From CAYRNC01 sp964425645 (lineage in GTDB: Bacteria; Bacillota; Clostridia; Peptostreptococcales; Anaerovoracaceae), in NCBI GenBank assembly GCA_964425645.1, contig CAYRNC010000003.1, forward strand, positions 1 through 52,259: a stretch of DNA of 52,259 nt, read 5' to 3'. This document shows positions 35,047 to 43,425 of this stretch, piece after piece; positions within the stretch are counted from its first letter, which is position 1; every line of letters begins with the position of its first letter. The notes beneath the pieces are model-generated. The model was given only the letters and a program-made list of their open reading frames with translations. It did not search any database and was not told the DNA's origin. A program made the translations under genes and the position numbers.

Positions 35047-35745
35047 ATGACCACCTATGAAAAAATAATGTCCTTTATAGCCCAGCCTATGGGCTGGTTG
35101 CTGACACAGCTTTATGATTTTATCGGTAGCTACGGCTTAACCCTTATTATATTTACATTGTTGGTCAGAGGACTGCTGTTTCCCCTTTATGCCGCTCAAA
35201 TAAGAAGCTCGTCGAGAATGAAGGATGTACAGCCGAAGATGCAGGCCCTGCAAAGGAAGTATGCTAACGATAAAGAAACGCTGAACATTAAAATGATGGA
35301 ACTTTACAAAGAAGAAAAATTTAACCCAATGGGCGGCTGTCTGCCTATGCTGGTTCAAATGCCCATCATATTGGCTCTTTTTGTTTTACTGCGCAACCCT
35401 ACGGTTTTTATGGGAGAAACCCATATGCTTATGGCGGTTCATGAATCCTTTTATTGGGTCCCCGATCTTTCTCAACCCGATCCTTGGATTTTACCTGTAC
35501 TGGCAGGAGTTGCGACCTTTTTTTCCTTCTCCATGACGCAGGCGATGAGCGGAGCCATGACCGCGGGAAGTACGGCGGGAATGATGAAAATGATGAAATA
35601 TTTTTTCCCGGTCATGATAGTTTGGATGGGCAGATCTTTTCCGTCGGGTCTTACGCTATACTGGTTTATAGGTACACTGTTTATGATTGTACAAACTTTT
35701 GGAATGCAGCGGTGGAAAAAAAGGAAGGAATCGGTAAAGAGGTGA
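35047..35745 (+). CDS. yidC: Membrane protein insertase YidC/Oxa1/SpoIIIJ family
   Basis: The insertase helps integrate and fold membrane proteins; in spore formers the same family (SpoIIIJ) is needed for forespore engulfment signalling. The 232-residue protein has about five membrane helices and the family segments FTLLVRGLLFPLYAAQIRSS (with the conserved arginine) and FNPMGGCLPMLVQMPI. No lipoprotein signal is evident, unlike in Bacillus. Confidence 0.94.
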   Translation: MTTYEKIMSFIAQPMGWLLTQLYDFIGSYGLTLIIFTLLVRGLLFPLYAAQIRSSSRMKDVQPKMQALQRKYANDKETLNIKMMELYKEEKFNPMGGCLPMLVQMPIILALFVLLRNPTVFMGETHMLMAVHESFYWVPDLSQPDPWILPVLAGVATFFSFSMTQAMSGAMTAGSTAGMMKMMKYFFPVMIVWMGRSFPSGLTLYWFIGTLFMIVQTFGMQRWKKRKESVKR

Positions 35746-35797
35746 TTTTTAAAGCATTGCCTTACAGAGCGATGTTACAATATATGGAGGAAAACAA

Positions 35798-36604
35798 ATG
35801 GACTTTTCAGAAAAATGGGGAAAAGATGTAGAAGATGCCGTCAGACTGGCATTGATAGATTTGGGAGCCACGCAGGATCAAGTGGAAGTTACAGTTTTAG
35901 AAGAGCCGTCAAGAGGCTTTCTGGGGTTCGGTTCCAGATTGGCTAAGGTAAGAGTTCAACGGATTAAAGCCTCAAAAGGGGAGGCGCCCGGCGAGAAAGA
36001 TATCAAAAAAACAAGACAGGAAAAGACCGTAAACAACAAAAAAGAATCAAAAAAAGTTCAAAGCGTAAAGAAAAAAACAACAGATAATACAGCAGTTAAT
36101 CAACAAAATGAACGACAAAAAGAAAGCGGAATAAGAATAAGGCCGGATGACTTAAAACCTGTTGAAGATGCACCGGCACTTGAATTTCTCCGGGAGGTTA
36201 TTTCACGCATGGGACTTGATTTGACAGTAGTTGCTTCGGAAAACGATGAATGCCTTTACTTCGATATAAGTGGAAAGGATTCCGGAACCATAATAGGAAA
36301 AAGAGGCCAAACATTGGACTCAATTCAATATTTAACGAGTTTGGTTGTGGGAAAAGAGGCGGAGAAATATACCAGGATTGTGGTTGATGCGGAAAATTAC
36401 AGGCAAAAGCGGGAAAAGACTTTGGAACAATTAGCTGTCCGCTTAGGCGAAAAGGTTCGCAAAACAGGAAAGAGCGTCAGGCTGGAACCCATGAATCCTT
36501 ATGAGAGAAAGGTCATACATTCTACACTGCAAAGAAATCCCTCGGTCGTAACAAGAAGCGAGGGAGATGAACCCTATCGAAGGGTCATAATCGAACAGAA
36601 GTAG
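35798..36604 (+). CDS. jag: RNA-binding protein Jag (KhpB)
   Basis: The 268-residue protein has an N-terminal Jag domain (LGATQDQVEVTVLEEPSRGFLGFGS within residues 15-50), a low-complexity lysine-rich linker (about 60-115), a KH domain (IIGKRGQTLDSIQYL) and a C-terminal R3H domain (NYRQKREKTLEQLA). The family binds RNA and affects sporulation and division in Firmicutes. It follows yidC. Confidence 0.93.
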   Translation: MDFSEKWGKDVEDAVRLALIDLGATQDQVEVTVLEEPSRGFLGFGSRLAKVRVQRIKASKGEAPGEKDIKKTRQEKTVNNKKESKKVQSVKKKTTDNTAVNQQNERQKESGIRIRPDDLKPVEDAPALEFLREVISRMGLDLTVVASENDECLYFDISGKDSGTIIGKRGQTLDSIQYLTSLVVGKEAEKYTRIVVDAENYRQKREKTLEQLAVRLGEKVRKTGKSVRLEPMNPYERKVIHSTLQRNPSVVTRSEGDEPYRRVIIEQK

Positions 36605-36611
36605 ATTTCGA

Positions 36612-36640
36612 AATAACCTGCTCAGCTGATGCAGGTTATT
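36612..36640 (+). terminator. Strong hairpin between jag and mnmE
   Basis: AATAACCTGC (36612-36621) pairs perfectly with GCAGGTTATT (36631-36640) around a nine-base loop. The following tract is AT-rich but not a run of T, so termination may be partial. Confidence 0.5.
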
Positions 36641-36667
36641 ATTTATATATGAACAAGAGGGTAAAGC

Positions 36668-38047
36668 ATGGAGGATACTATTGCCGCCATAGCCACGCCT
36701 GCAGGGGAAGGTGGCATTGGAATAATCAGAATCAGCGGCGAAAAAGCAGGGGCCATACTGGCGAAAATTTTTTCTCCGTCAAAAGGAAAGAACATACAGC
36801 CTATAATCGATAGGCGATTAACCTACGGATATGTAAACGATCCCGAAAGCGGAGAGCTTGTTGATGAGGTGCTTGCAGTGCTGATGAAAGCGCCTTTTAC
36901 CTATACCCGTGAAGATGTAGCGGAAATACATTGTCACGCAGGGATTGTTTCGCTTGAAAGAATTTTATCCCTTGTACTGTCTGAAGGCGCAAGGGTGGCG
37001 ACGAGAGGAGAATTTACAAAGCGGGCATTTTTAAACGGAAGAATAGATCTGGCTCAGGCAGAAGCCGTAATTGATCTGATCAAAGCGAAAACAGAGGCAG
37101 GGTTTCAAACAGCCATTAATCAGGTAGAAGGCAAGCTTTCAAACAGCGTTCTAGATATAAGAAATGAACTTGTCAATTTGCTTGCTGAAATAGCGGTGAA
37201 CATAGACTATCCTGATGAGGATATAGAGGAGGTAGTCTATGAACGTTTAGCAGACAGTATATCGCAAATAAGCGATAAGATTGTAAGAATGCTTGCTACA
37301 GCCGATACGGGGCGGCTGATTTCCGAGGGAATGAACATAACAATCGCAGGTAAGCCTAATGTAGGCAAGTCCTCTTTAATGAACAAGCTGCTCGGGGAAT
37401 CCCGGGCTATAGTAACCGATGTTCCGGGTACCACAAGAGATACGATAGAGGAGATGATGGATTTTAAAGGCATACCTGTTTATCTTACCGATACAGCCGG
37501 AATTCATCAAACGGACGATCCTGTTGAAAAAATAGGGGTAGAAAGAAGTAAAGAAGCATTTAACAAGTCCGATTTGATATTGCTTATGGTAGATGCAAGC
37601 GAGCCGCTTGGGGAAGAAGATTACTACATTGCACGTCATATAGGTGAAAGAAAGGCGATTATTTTAGCAAATAAAAAGGATCTGGGAAAGAAAGTAACTG
37701 AGAATCAATTGAAGGAATTAATCCCGGGGTCCGTTATAATAGACACATCCCTTCTAGAGGAAGAGGGAATAGATGAATTAGAAAAGGTTGTCACATCTAT
37801 GTTTTACGGTGGCTTGGTTTTAAGTGAGAACCGAAACATCGTTACAAACGCCAGGCATAAGGATCTTTTGTTTAAAGCAGAAAATGCTCTTTTGGAAGGA
37901 AGAGCCGCAGTCCTCAGAGAGGAAGCGCTGGATTTTATAGAGATGGATATCAGACAGGCCTATATGTTGTTGGGCGAGATTACGGGTGAGGCTGTTTCTG
38001 AGGACATCATTGATCAGATATTTTCAAGATTTTGTTTGGGTAAATAG
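36668..38047 (+). CDS. mnmE: tRNA modification GTPase MnmE (TrmE)
   Basis: MnmE works with MnmG to modify uridine 34 of certain tRNAs. The 459-residue protein has the N-terminal tetrahydrofolate-binding domain, helical region, a G domain with GKPNVGKSSL (G1), DTAG (G3) and NKKD (G4), and the C-terminal FCLGK cysteine motif. It precedes mnmG by 8 bases. Confidence 0.97.
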   Translation: MEDTIAAIATPAGEGGIGIIRISGEKAGAILAKIFSPSKGKNIQPIIDRRLTYGYVNDPESGELVDEVLAVLMKAPFTYTREDVAEIHCHAGIVSLERILSLVLSEGARVATRGEFTKRAFLNGRIDLAQAEAVIDLIKAKTEAGFQTAINQVEGKLSNSVLDIRNELVNLLAEIAVNIDYPDEDIEEVVYERLADSISQISDKIVRMLATADTGRLISEGMNITIAGKPNVGKSSLMNKLLGESRAIVTDVPGTTRDTIEEMMDFKGIPVYLTDTAGIHQTDDPVEKIGVERSKEAFNKSDLILLMVDASEPLGEEDYYIARHIGERKAIILANKKDLGKKVTENQLKELIPGSVIIDTSLLEEEGIDELEKVVTSMFYGGLVLSENRNIVTNARHKDLLFKAENALLEGRAAVLREEALDFIEMDIRQAYMLLGEITGEAVSEDIIDQIFSRFCLGK

Positions 38048-38055
38048 CGGAGAAA

Positions 38056-39942
38056 ATGCAGATGAAATCCTATATGCTCGGAACATACGATATAATAGTG
38101 GTCGGTGCAGGCCATGCGGGATGCGAAGCCGCTCTGGCAGCTGCAAGGATGGGAAAGAGAACGCTTATACTGTCCATTAATTTGGAATCAATAGCTATGC
38201 TCGCCTGCAATCCTTCCATCGGAGGTACAGGCAAAGGCCATCTGGTGCGGGAGATCGATGCCTTAGGCGGTGAAATGGGCCTGATAATAGATAAGGCTTT
38301 CATACAAAGCAAAATGCTGAATACATCGAAAGGCCCCGCCGTTCATTCCCTTCGGGCCCAGGCAGATAAAACGATTTATCATCAGGAAATGAAAAAAGCG
38401 CTGGAAAAGGAAGCAAATCTTGACCTTAAACAGGGTGAAGTTACAGAATTGATAATTGAAGATGGGAAAGCCTCGGGCGTAATATTAAACAGCGGGGCAG
38501 CCTATAGATCAAAATGTGTCATATTGGCCACAGGGACGTTCTTGGGAGGCCGAATTTTCATAGGAGAATACAGTTATGAGGGCGGGCCCGGCGGCATGTC
38601 TCCATCCATACGGCTTGCGCACCATCTGAAGGAGAAAGGCTTTGCAATGCGCCGTTTTAAAACCGGTACTCCTGCAAGGGTCCTTGGAACGTCATTGGAT
38701 TATTCAAAAATGACAGAACAGCCCGGTGATAAAGCAATCGTGCCTTTTTCTTTTATGAACGAAAAGCTGGAGTCGAGACAAACTTCCTGTTGGCTTACGT
38801 ACACAAACAAAATGACACATGAATTGATAAGAGAGAATTTTTCACGCTCTGCCCTGTTTGGTGGTCAGATAGAGGGTGTCGGTCCGAGATATTGCCCTTC
38901 CATAGAGGATAAGGTGAATAGATTTTCTGATAAGGAGCGGCATCAATTGTTTATTGAGCCTGAAGGCTTGTCCACGTGCGAAAAATACGTTCAAGGCCTA
39001 TCGACAAGTCTTCCTGAGGATGTGCAGGAAATGTTTTATCATACCGTTACAGGATTGGAGAAATGCAAAATTGTGCGGCCTGCCTATGCTATAGAATATG
39101 ATTGCATCGATCCGATGGAGCTCGGGCTCAGCCTAGAGCATCGCAATATAGACTGTCTTTTTTGTGCCGGGCAGTTTAACGGCAGCTCCGGCTATGAAGA
39201 AGCGGCGGCCCAGGGCTTGATGGCAGGAATAAATGCAAGCCTGAGGATTGATGATAAGGATCCCTTCATACTCGACAGATCCGTCGCATATATAGGGGTA
39301 CTGATAGATGATCTTATAACTAAAGGAACAGATGAGCCGTATAGAATGATGACGTCCAAAGCAGAATACAGGCTATTTCTAAGGCAGGACAATGCTGAAC
39401 AAAGGCTCACCGAAAAAGGACGCAATGTGGGCCTGGTAAATGATGAGCGCTATAGTGCATATGTTCAAAGAAGCAAAGCTGCAAGCGATGAATCAGTGCG
39501 CCTTTCCTCCACCTTTGTCTTTCCTTCGGATGTAAATGGGTTTCTTAAAAACATAGGCAGCGCCCCCGTTAAAAACAAAATATCCCTGGAAGAACTACTT
39601 CGGCGCTCGGAGCTTACCTATGAGAACATAGCCCCGATTGACCCGGGACGGGAGCCGCTTTCCCGCCATGTGGTGACGTCGGTGGAAGTCAATATTAAAT
39701 ATGAAGGCTATATTGCGAAGCAAAAGCTGCAGATTGAAAGGTTTCAAAAGCTGGAAAGCAAATGCATCCCAAAGGATATGGATTATGGTAATCTAGAAGG
39801 GCTCAGGATAGAAGCAAGGCAGAAACTTGCCGGTGTCAAACCGCATTCAATCGGACAAGCCGGCCGGATACCGGGGGTATCGCCCGCAGATATTAATGTA
39901 CTTTTAATTCATTTGGAGCGAATGAGGCGGGAAAGACGATAA
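38056..39942 (+). CDS. mnmG: tRNA uridine-5-carboxymethylaminomethyl modification enzyme MnmG (GidA)
   Basis: The FAD enzyme partners MnmE in wobble uridine modification. The 628-residue protein has the dinucleotide fold VGAGHAGCEAALAAARMG, the conserved LACNPSIGGTGKGHLVREIDALGG region (residues about 55-80) and the FCAGQFNGSSGYEEAAAQG signature. The C-terminal helical domain is intact. Confidence 0.97.
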   Translation: MQMKSYMLGTYDIIVVGAGHAGCEAALAAARMGKRTLILSINLESIAMLACNPSIGGTGKGHLVREIDALGGEMGLIIDKAFIQSKMLNTSKGPAVHSLRAQADKTIYHQEMKKALEKEANLDLKQGEVTELIIEDGKASGVILNSGAAYRSKCVILATGTFLGGRIFIGEYSYEGGPGGMSPSIRLAHHLKEKGFAMRRFKTGTPARVLGTSLDYSKMTEQPGDKAIVPFSFMNEKLESRQTSCWLTYTNKMTHELIRENFSRSALFGGQIEGVGPRYCPSIEDKVNRFSDKERHQLFIEPEGLSTCEKYVQGLSTSLPEDVQEMFYHTVTGLEKCKIVRPAYAIEYDCIDPMELGLSLEHRNIDCLFCAGQFNGSSGYEEAAAQGLMAGINASLRIDDKDPFILDRSVAYIGVLIDDLITKGTDEPYRMMTSKAEYRLFLRQDNAEQRLTEKGRNVGLVNDERYSAYVQRSKAASDESVRLSSTFVFPSDVNGFLKNIGSAPVKNKISLEELLRRSELTYENIAPIDPGREPLSRHVVTSVEVNIKYEGYIAKQKLQIERFQKLESKCIPKDMDYGNLEGLRIEARQKLAGVKPHSIGQAGRIPGVSPADINVLLIHLERMRRERR

Positions 39943-39958
39943 AGGGGGAAGCCGAAAG

Positions 39959-40669
39959 GTGGAAGTTTTAATCAGGGCCATGGACATCCTGAACATCCCA
40001 TACGACGGGTCAACCCTGAAGAAATTTTATCTTTACAGAGAAAAAATACTTGAACGAAACAGGGTTGTTAACCTTACGGCAATAAATGATCCCGAACATT
40101 TTGAAATAAAGCATTTCGTGGATTCACTTTTGTGCTGCATTCATCCCCAATTTTCAAAAAGCAGTCACATAGCCGATATAGGTACTGGAGCGGGTTTTCC
40201 CGGCATCCCCCTAGCTGTATGTTTTAAGGATAAAGAATTTACGCTCATTGACTCCCTTTATAAACGAATTAAAATTATAGAGCAAATCGCCAGGGAGTTA
40301 AATATTAACAATGTCAGATTCATACACGGAAGAGCAGAAGACCTAGGTAGGGAAAAAGGACATCGAGACAGCTACGACATTGTGCTTTCAAGGGCTGTTG
40401 CCGATTTGAAAGTTCTTTCTGAATATTGCCTGCCGTTTGTAAAGGTGGAAGGACTGTTTGGTGCATATAAATCATTGAATTCCCAACATGAAACGGAGGA
40501 AAGTCAAACTGCTGTTAAGCTGCTCGGAGGAAAGTTTGAACGTTGCACTTCCGTTCCGATAAAGGGAGCAGATCTTCCCCATATGATCGTATGGGTTAAA
40601 AAGGTAAGGGAGACGGCTGCGAAATATCCCAGAAAAGCAGGAATGCCCGTGAAGAAACCTTTAATATAG
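39959..40669 (+). CDS. rsmG: 16S rRNA guanine-N7 methyltransferase RsmG (GidB)
   Basis: RsmG methylates G527 (E. coli numbering) in 16S rRNA; loss gives low-level streptomycin resistance. The 236-residue protein has the SAM motif IADIGTGAGFPGIPLAV and conserved LSRAVADL and GAYKS segments. Translation starts at GTG behind CGAAAGG. It follows mnmG and ends in a terminator. Confidence 0.95.
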   Translation: MEVLIRAMDILNIPYDGSTLKKFYLYREKILERNRVVNLTAINDPEHFEIKHFVDSLLCCIHPQFSKSSHIADIGTGAGFPGIPLAVCFKDKEFTLIDSLYKRIKIIEQIARELNINNVRFIHGRAEDLGREKGHRDSYDIVLSRAVADLKVLSEYCLPFVKVEGLFGAYKSLNSQHETEESQTAVKLLGGKFERCTSVPIKGADLPHMIVWVKKVRETAAKYPRKAGMPVKKPLI

Positions 40670-40687
40670 CGTATTAAGGGTTTTTTT
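40658..40687 (+). terminator. Rho-independent terminator after rsmG
   Basis: CCTTTAATA (40658-40666) pairs with TATTAAGGG (40672-40680) with one wobble pair, followed by seven T. The stem contains the rsmG stop codon, so it closes the jag-mnmE-mnmG-rsmG run and makes the Noc-like gene a separate unit. Confidence 0.85.
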
Positions 40688-40752
40688 GTATTATGCTTTT
40701 AGTTTCCCCAAGGACAAGCTCCCTGTAAAATGAAGAAAAGGGGGTTGTTCGT

Positions 40753-41544
40753 ATGTTTTTAAGGAACCGCAACAGTCAGATGGATATTCCGGTAGATCGA
40801 ATACTTATTAATCCGGACCAGCCCAGAAAGGCATTTCCGGATAAAGAGTTGGAGGAGCTTGCAAGTTCAATTCGGGAGTTCGGTGTCATACAGCCTATCA
40901 TCGTAAAAAGATCGGGAGAAGAATATATTCTTATTGCAGGTGAACGCAGACTTAGGGCTTCAATTATGGCCGGACATAATAAAATCCCTTCCATTATTCG
41001 TGAAGCTGATGAAAAAGATATGGCATTAATAGCCTTAGTGGAAAATGTGCAAAGGGAAAATCTCAGTTTCATAGAAGAGGCTTCGGCATATAGGAGTTTA
41101 ATGTTGGATTATGGTCTGACACAGGATGAAATTGCAAAAAAAGTAGGGAAACAGCAATCTACTATTTCAAACAAAATTCGGCTATTGGCCTTGCCGGATG
41201 AACTGATCGCCGCAATTACCGAAAACAGACTCACTGAGCGCCATGCCCGTGCACTCCTCAAAGTGAACGACAACATTCAAAGAAAGCACATACTTGAGAA
41301 AATTATCTCCCACGGTTTGAATGTTAAACAGACAGAAAAGCTGATAGTTGATTTTCTTGAAAAAACCGAAGAGGAACGCAGGAAGGCAGAAAAACTGCGT
41401 TTTATAAGTTACAAAATATACATAAATACCATAAAAAAGGCATTTTCCACCATTCAGGAAATCGAAACGGCTGCGGAATATCATCAAAACGATAAAGGTG
41501 ATCATTTGGAAATCCGAATATTGATTCCGAAAAAAGCAGGGTAG
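40753..41544 (+). CDS. noc: Noc-like ParB-family nucleoid occlusion protein
   Basis: This 263-residue ParB paralogue has the N-terminal CTP-binding ParB domain (INPDQPRKAFPD, LIAGERRLRASI, ENVQRENLSFIEE) and a helix-turn-helix (TQDEIAKKVGKQQSTISNKIRLL). Its position right after rsmG and before parA is that of noc in Bacillus, which stops septation over the nucleoid. Assignment as Noc rather than a second Spo0J rests on position and on the separate ParB at 42.5 kb; no Noc-binding site was confirmed. Confidence 0.75.
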   Translation: MFLRNRNSQMDIPVDRILINPDQPRKAFPDKELEELASSIREFGVIQPIIVKRSGEEYILIAGERRLRASIMAGHNKIPSIIREADEKDMALIALVENVQRENLSFIEEASAYRSLMLDYGLTQDEIAKKVGKQQSTISNKIRLLALPDELIAAITENRLTERHARALLKVNDNIQRKHILEKIISHGLNVKQTEKLIVDFLEKTEEERRKAEKLRFISYKIYINTIKKAFSTIQEIETAAEYHQNDKGDHLEIRILIPKKAG

Positions 41545-41602
41545 CGAAACCCTGAAAACAAGGCTGAAACAATAATTATCCCCGTTGCAGGCCTATCAGA
41601 TC

Positions 41603-41628
41603 AGGAATGTTTCACGTGAAACATTCCT
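41603..41628. promoter_or_regulatory. parS: Chromosomal parS site in an extended palindrome
   Basis: The 16-base core TGTTTCACGTGAAACA (41608-41623) is the perfect parS sequence bound by ParB/Spo0J. Five more bases on each side (AGGAA and TTCCT) extend the palindrome to 26 bases. It lies between the noc-like gene and parA, about 10 kb from the origin. Confidence 0.92.
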
Positions 41629-41722
41629 TTTATTATCAGGAAATATCTTGTTAGATCATATAACACTGTATATAATGAAAACAACCGGTTCTAATGAAGC
41701 AGGCAAGAAAGGGTGATAATCT

Positions 41723-42496
41723 TTGGGGAAGGCGATAGCGATTTTCAATCAAAAGGGTGGGGTTGGCAAAACTACCACTAATATAAATCTGGCAGCCTGT
41801 CTCGCCATGAGAGGCCAAAAAATACTTATATTGGATATAGATCCGCAGGGAAACACAACCAGCGGTGTGGGAATTTCAAAAAAAGGTCTGTCTAAAACTA
41901 CCTATGAGGTGCTCATAGATGAAGATATACATCCTAGGGATGCAATCCTTCCCACCGGAGTCAGGAATCTGGATATTCTTCCTGCAAGCGTTCAGCTCGC
42001 GGGGGCAGAAATAGAACTGGTGCAGTTAGAGGGCAGAGAAAAAAGACTTAAGAAAGCCATAGACAAGATTAAGGACAATTATAATTACATATTTATAGAC
42101 TGTCCCCCGTCCCTCGGTTTGCTGACCATAAACTCTTTAACTGCCGTGGACAGCGTGTTGATACCGATACAGTGCGAGTTTTATGCGCTTGAGGGAGTTA
42201 GTCAGCTGATGAGCACCATTGAGCTTGTAAAAAAGAATCTCAACAAAGATTTAAAAATACAAGGGGTTATCCTGAGCATGTTTGACGGCAGAACCAATCT
42301 GTCAATCCAGGTCGTCGAGGAGGTAAAAAAGTATTTCAGGGATAAGGTCTACACCACAGTGATTCCAAGAAATGTCAGGCTGGCCGAAGCCCCCAGTTAC
42401 GGAATACCCATCACGGAATATGATCCTAGATCTAAAGGGGCCGCCGCCTACATGGAATTCGCTTTAGAGTTTCTAGAGTTGGAAGGAAAAGCGTGA
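41723..42496 (+). CDS. parA: Chromosome partitioning ATPase ParA (Soj)
   Basis: ParA/Soj is a Walker ATPase that with ParB moves the origins apart and also regulates DnaA. The 257-residue protein has NQKGGVGKTTTNINLA (deviant Walker A), LILDIDPQGNTTS and IFIDCPPSLGLLTINSL. Translation begins at TTG. The gene overlaps parB by 4 bases. Confidence 0.96.
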   Translation: MGKAIAIFNQKGGVGKTTTNINLAACLAMRGQKILILDIDPQGNTTSGVGISKKGLSKTTYEVLIDEDIHPRDAILPTGVRNLDILPASVQLAGAEIELVQLEGREKRLKKAIDKIKDNYNYIFIDCPPSLGLLTINSLTAVDSVLIPIQCEFYALEGVSQLMSTIELVKKNLNKDLKIQGVILSMFDGRTNLSIQVVEEVKKYFRDKVYTTVIPRNVRLAEAPSYGIPITEYDPRSKGAAAYMEFALEFLELEGKA

Positions 42497-43374
42497 TGGG
42501 TGCAAAGAAAAGCAGGGGCCTGGGAAAAGGTTTAGAAGCTTTATTTGAAAATGCGGAAGTCAGGGTCAGCGATAACGATGATATAAATGCTAACAGGATA
42601 GTGTTTATCGATATACATAAACTTAAACCGAATGCCGACCAGCCAAGAAAGTATTTTGATAATGATAAAATAGAGGAATTGGCGTTATCCATTGAAAAAC
42701 ACGGAGTCATACAGCCGGTTTTGGTTCAAAATATTGAACAGGGTTATGAGATCGTAGCAGGCGAAAGGCGTTGGAGGGCGGCAAGAAGGGCAGGGCTGAA
42801 AGAAATCCCGTGCATCGTCAAAGAATTTGACAAAGATGAAGGCGTATTGATTGCGCTGATAGAAAACATTCAAAGAGAGGATTTAAATGCTATTGATGAG
42901 GCTGAAGGCATAAATGCGATAGTTATGAATTACGGTCTTACACAGGAGGACGTATCAAAGAGCATCGGAAAAAGCCGCTCTTATATTGCAAATTCACTGC
43001 GTCTGCTGAATTTGTCAAACGCAGTGAAGGAACTCATCATCGCCGGTAAGCTTACAGGAGGGCATGGCAAGGCTCTTGCAGGTATAAAAGATCTGATGCA
43101 GCAGGAGGAGGCGGCGAAAAAATGTGTAACCTCCAACTGGTCTGTAAGGGACATAGAAGGTTATATACGGGATCTTGATAAAAATTCTCGGAAGATAAAA
43201 ACGGGGAAAAGAAGCAAAAGCAGGGAGATCGTTTCAATTGAGGATGAGCTGAAAAGAATGTTAGGAACTAAAGTAAGCATTTCATTAGGAAAAACGAAAG
43301 GTAAAATAGTAATCGACTGCTACGGCAAAGAAGAGCTGGATCGTTTGATAGAAATGCTAAAATCTCTCAGTTAA
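42493..43374 (+). CDS. parB: Chromosome partitioning protein ParB (Spo0J)
   Basis: ParB binds parS, spreads as a CTP-dependent clamp and loads condensin. The 293-residue protein starts KSRGLGKGLEALF, has the KLKPNADQPRKYFD and IVAGERRWRAARRAGL motifs, the ENIQREDLNAIDEAEG segment, a helix-turn-helix (TQEDVSKSIGKSRSYIANSLRLL) and a C-terminal dimer domain. It overlaps the parA end. Confidence 0.96.
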   Translation: MMGAKKSRGLGKGLEALFENAEVRVSDNDDINANRIVFIDIHKLKPNADQPRKYFDNDKIEELALSIEKHGVIQPVLVQNIEQGYEIVAGERRWRAARRAGLKEIPCIVKEFDKDEGVLIALIENIQREDLNAIDEAEGINAIVMNYGLTQEDVSKSIGKSRSYIANSLRLLNLSNAVKELIIAGKLTGGHGKALAGIKDLMQQEEAAKKCVTSNWSVRDIEGYIRDLDKNSRKIKTGKRSKSREIVSIEDELKRMLGTKVSISLGKTKGKIVIDCYGKEELDRLIEMLKSLS

Positions 43375-43393
43375 AGCCGACTGCAGGATCTGT

Positions 43394-43409
43394 TGTTTCA
43401 CGTGGAACA
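43394..43409. promoter_or_regulatory. parS: Second parS site
   Basis: TGTTTCACGTGGAACA differs from the perfect palindrome at one base and is a natural parS variant. It lies between parB and the phosphatase gene. Translated in one frame it gives the spurious start MFHVEHL. Confidence 0.88.
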
Positions 43410-43425
43410 TTTGGGAGGAAATCGG

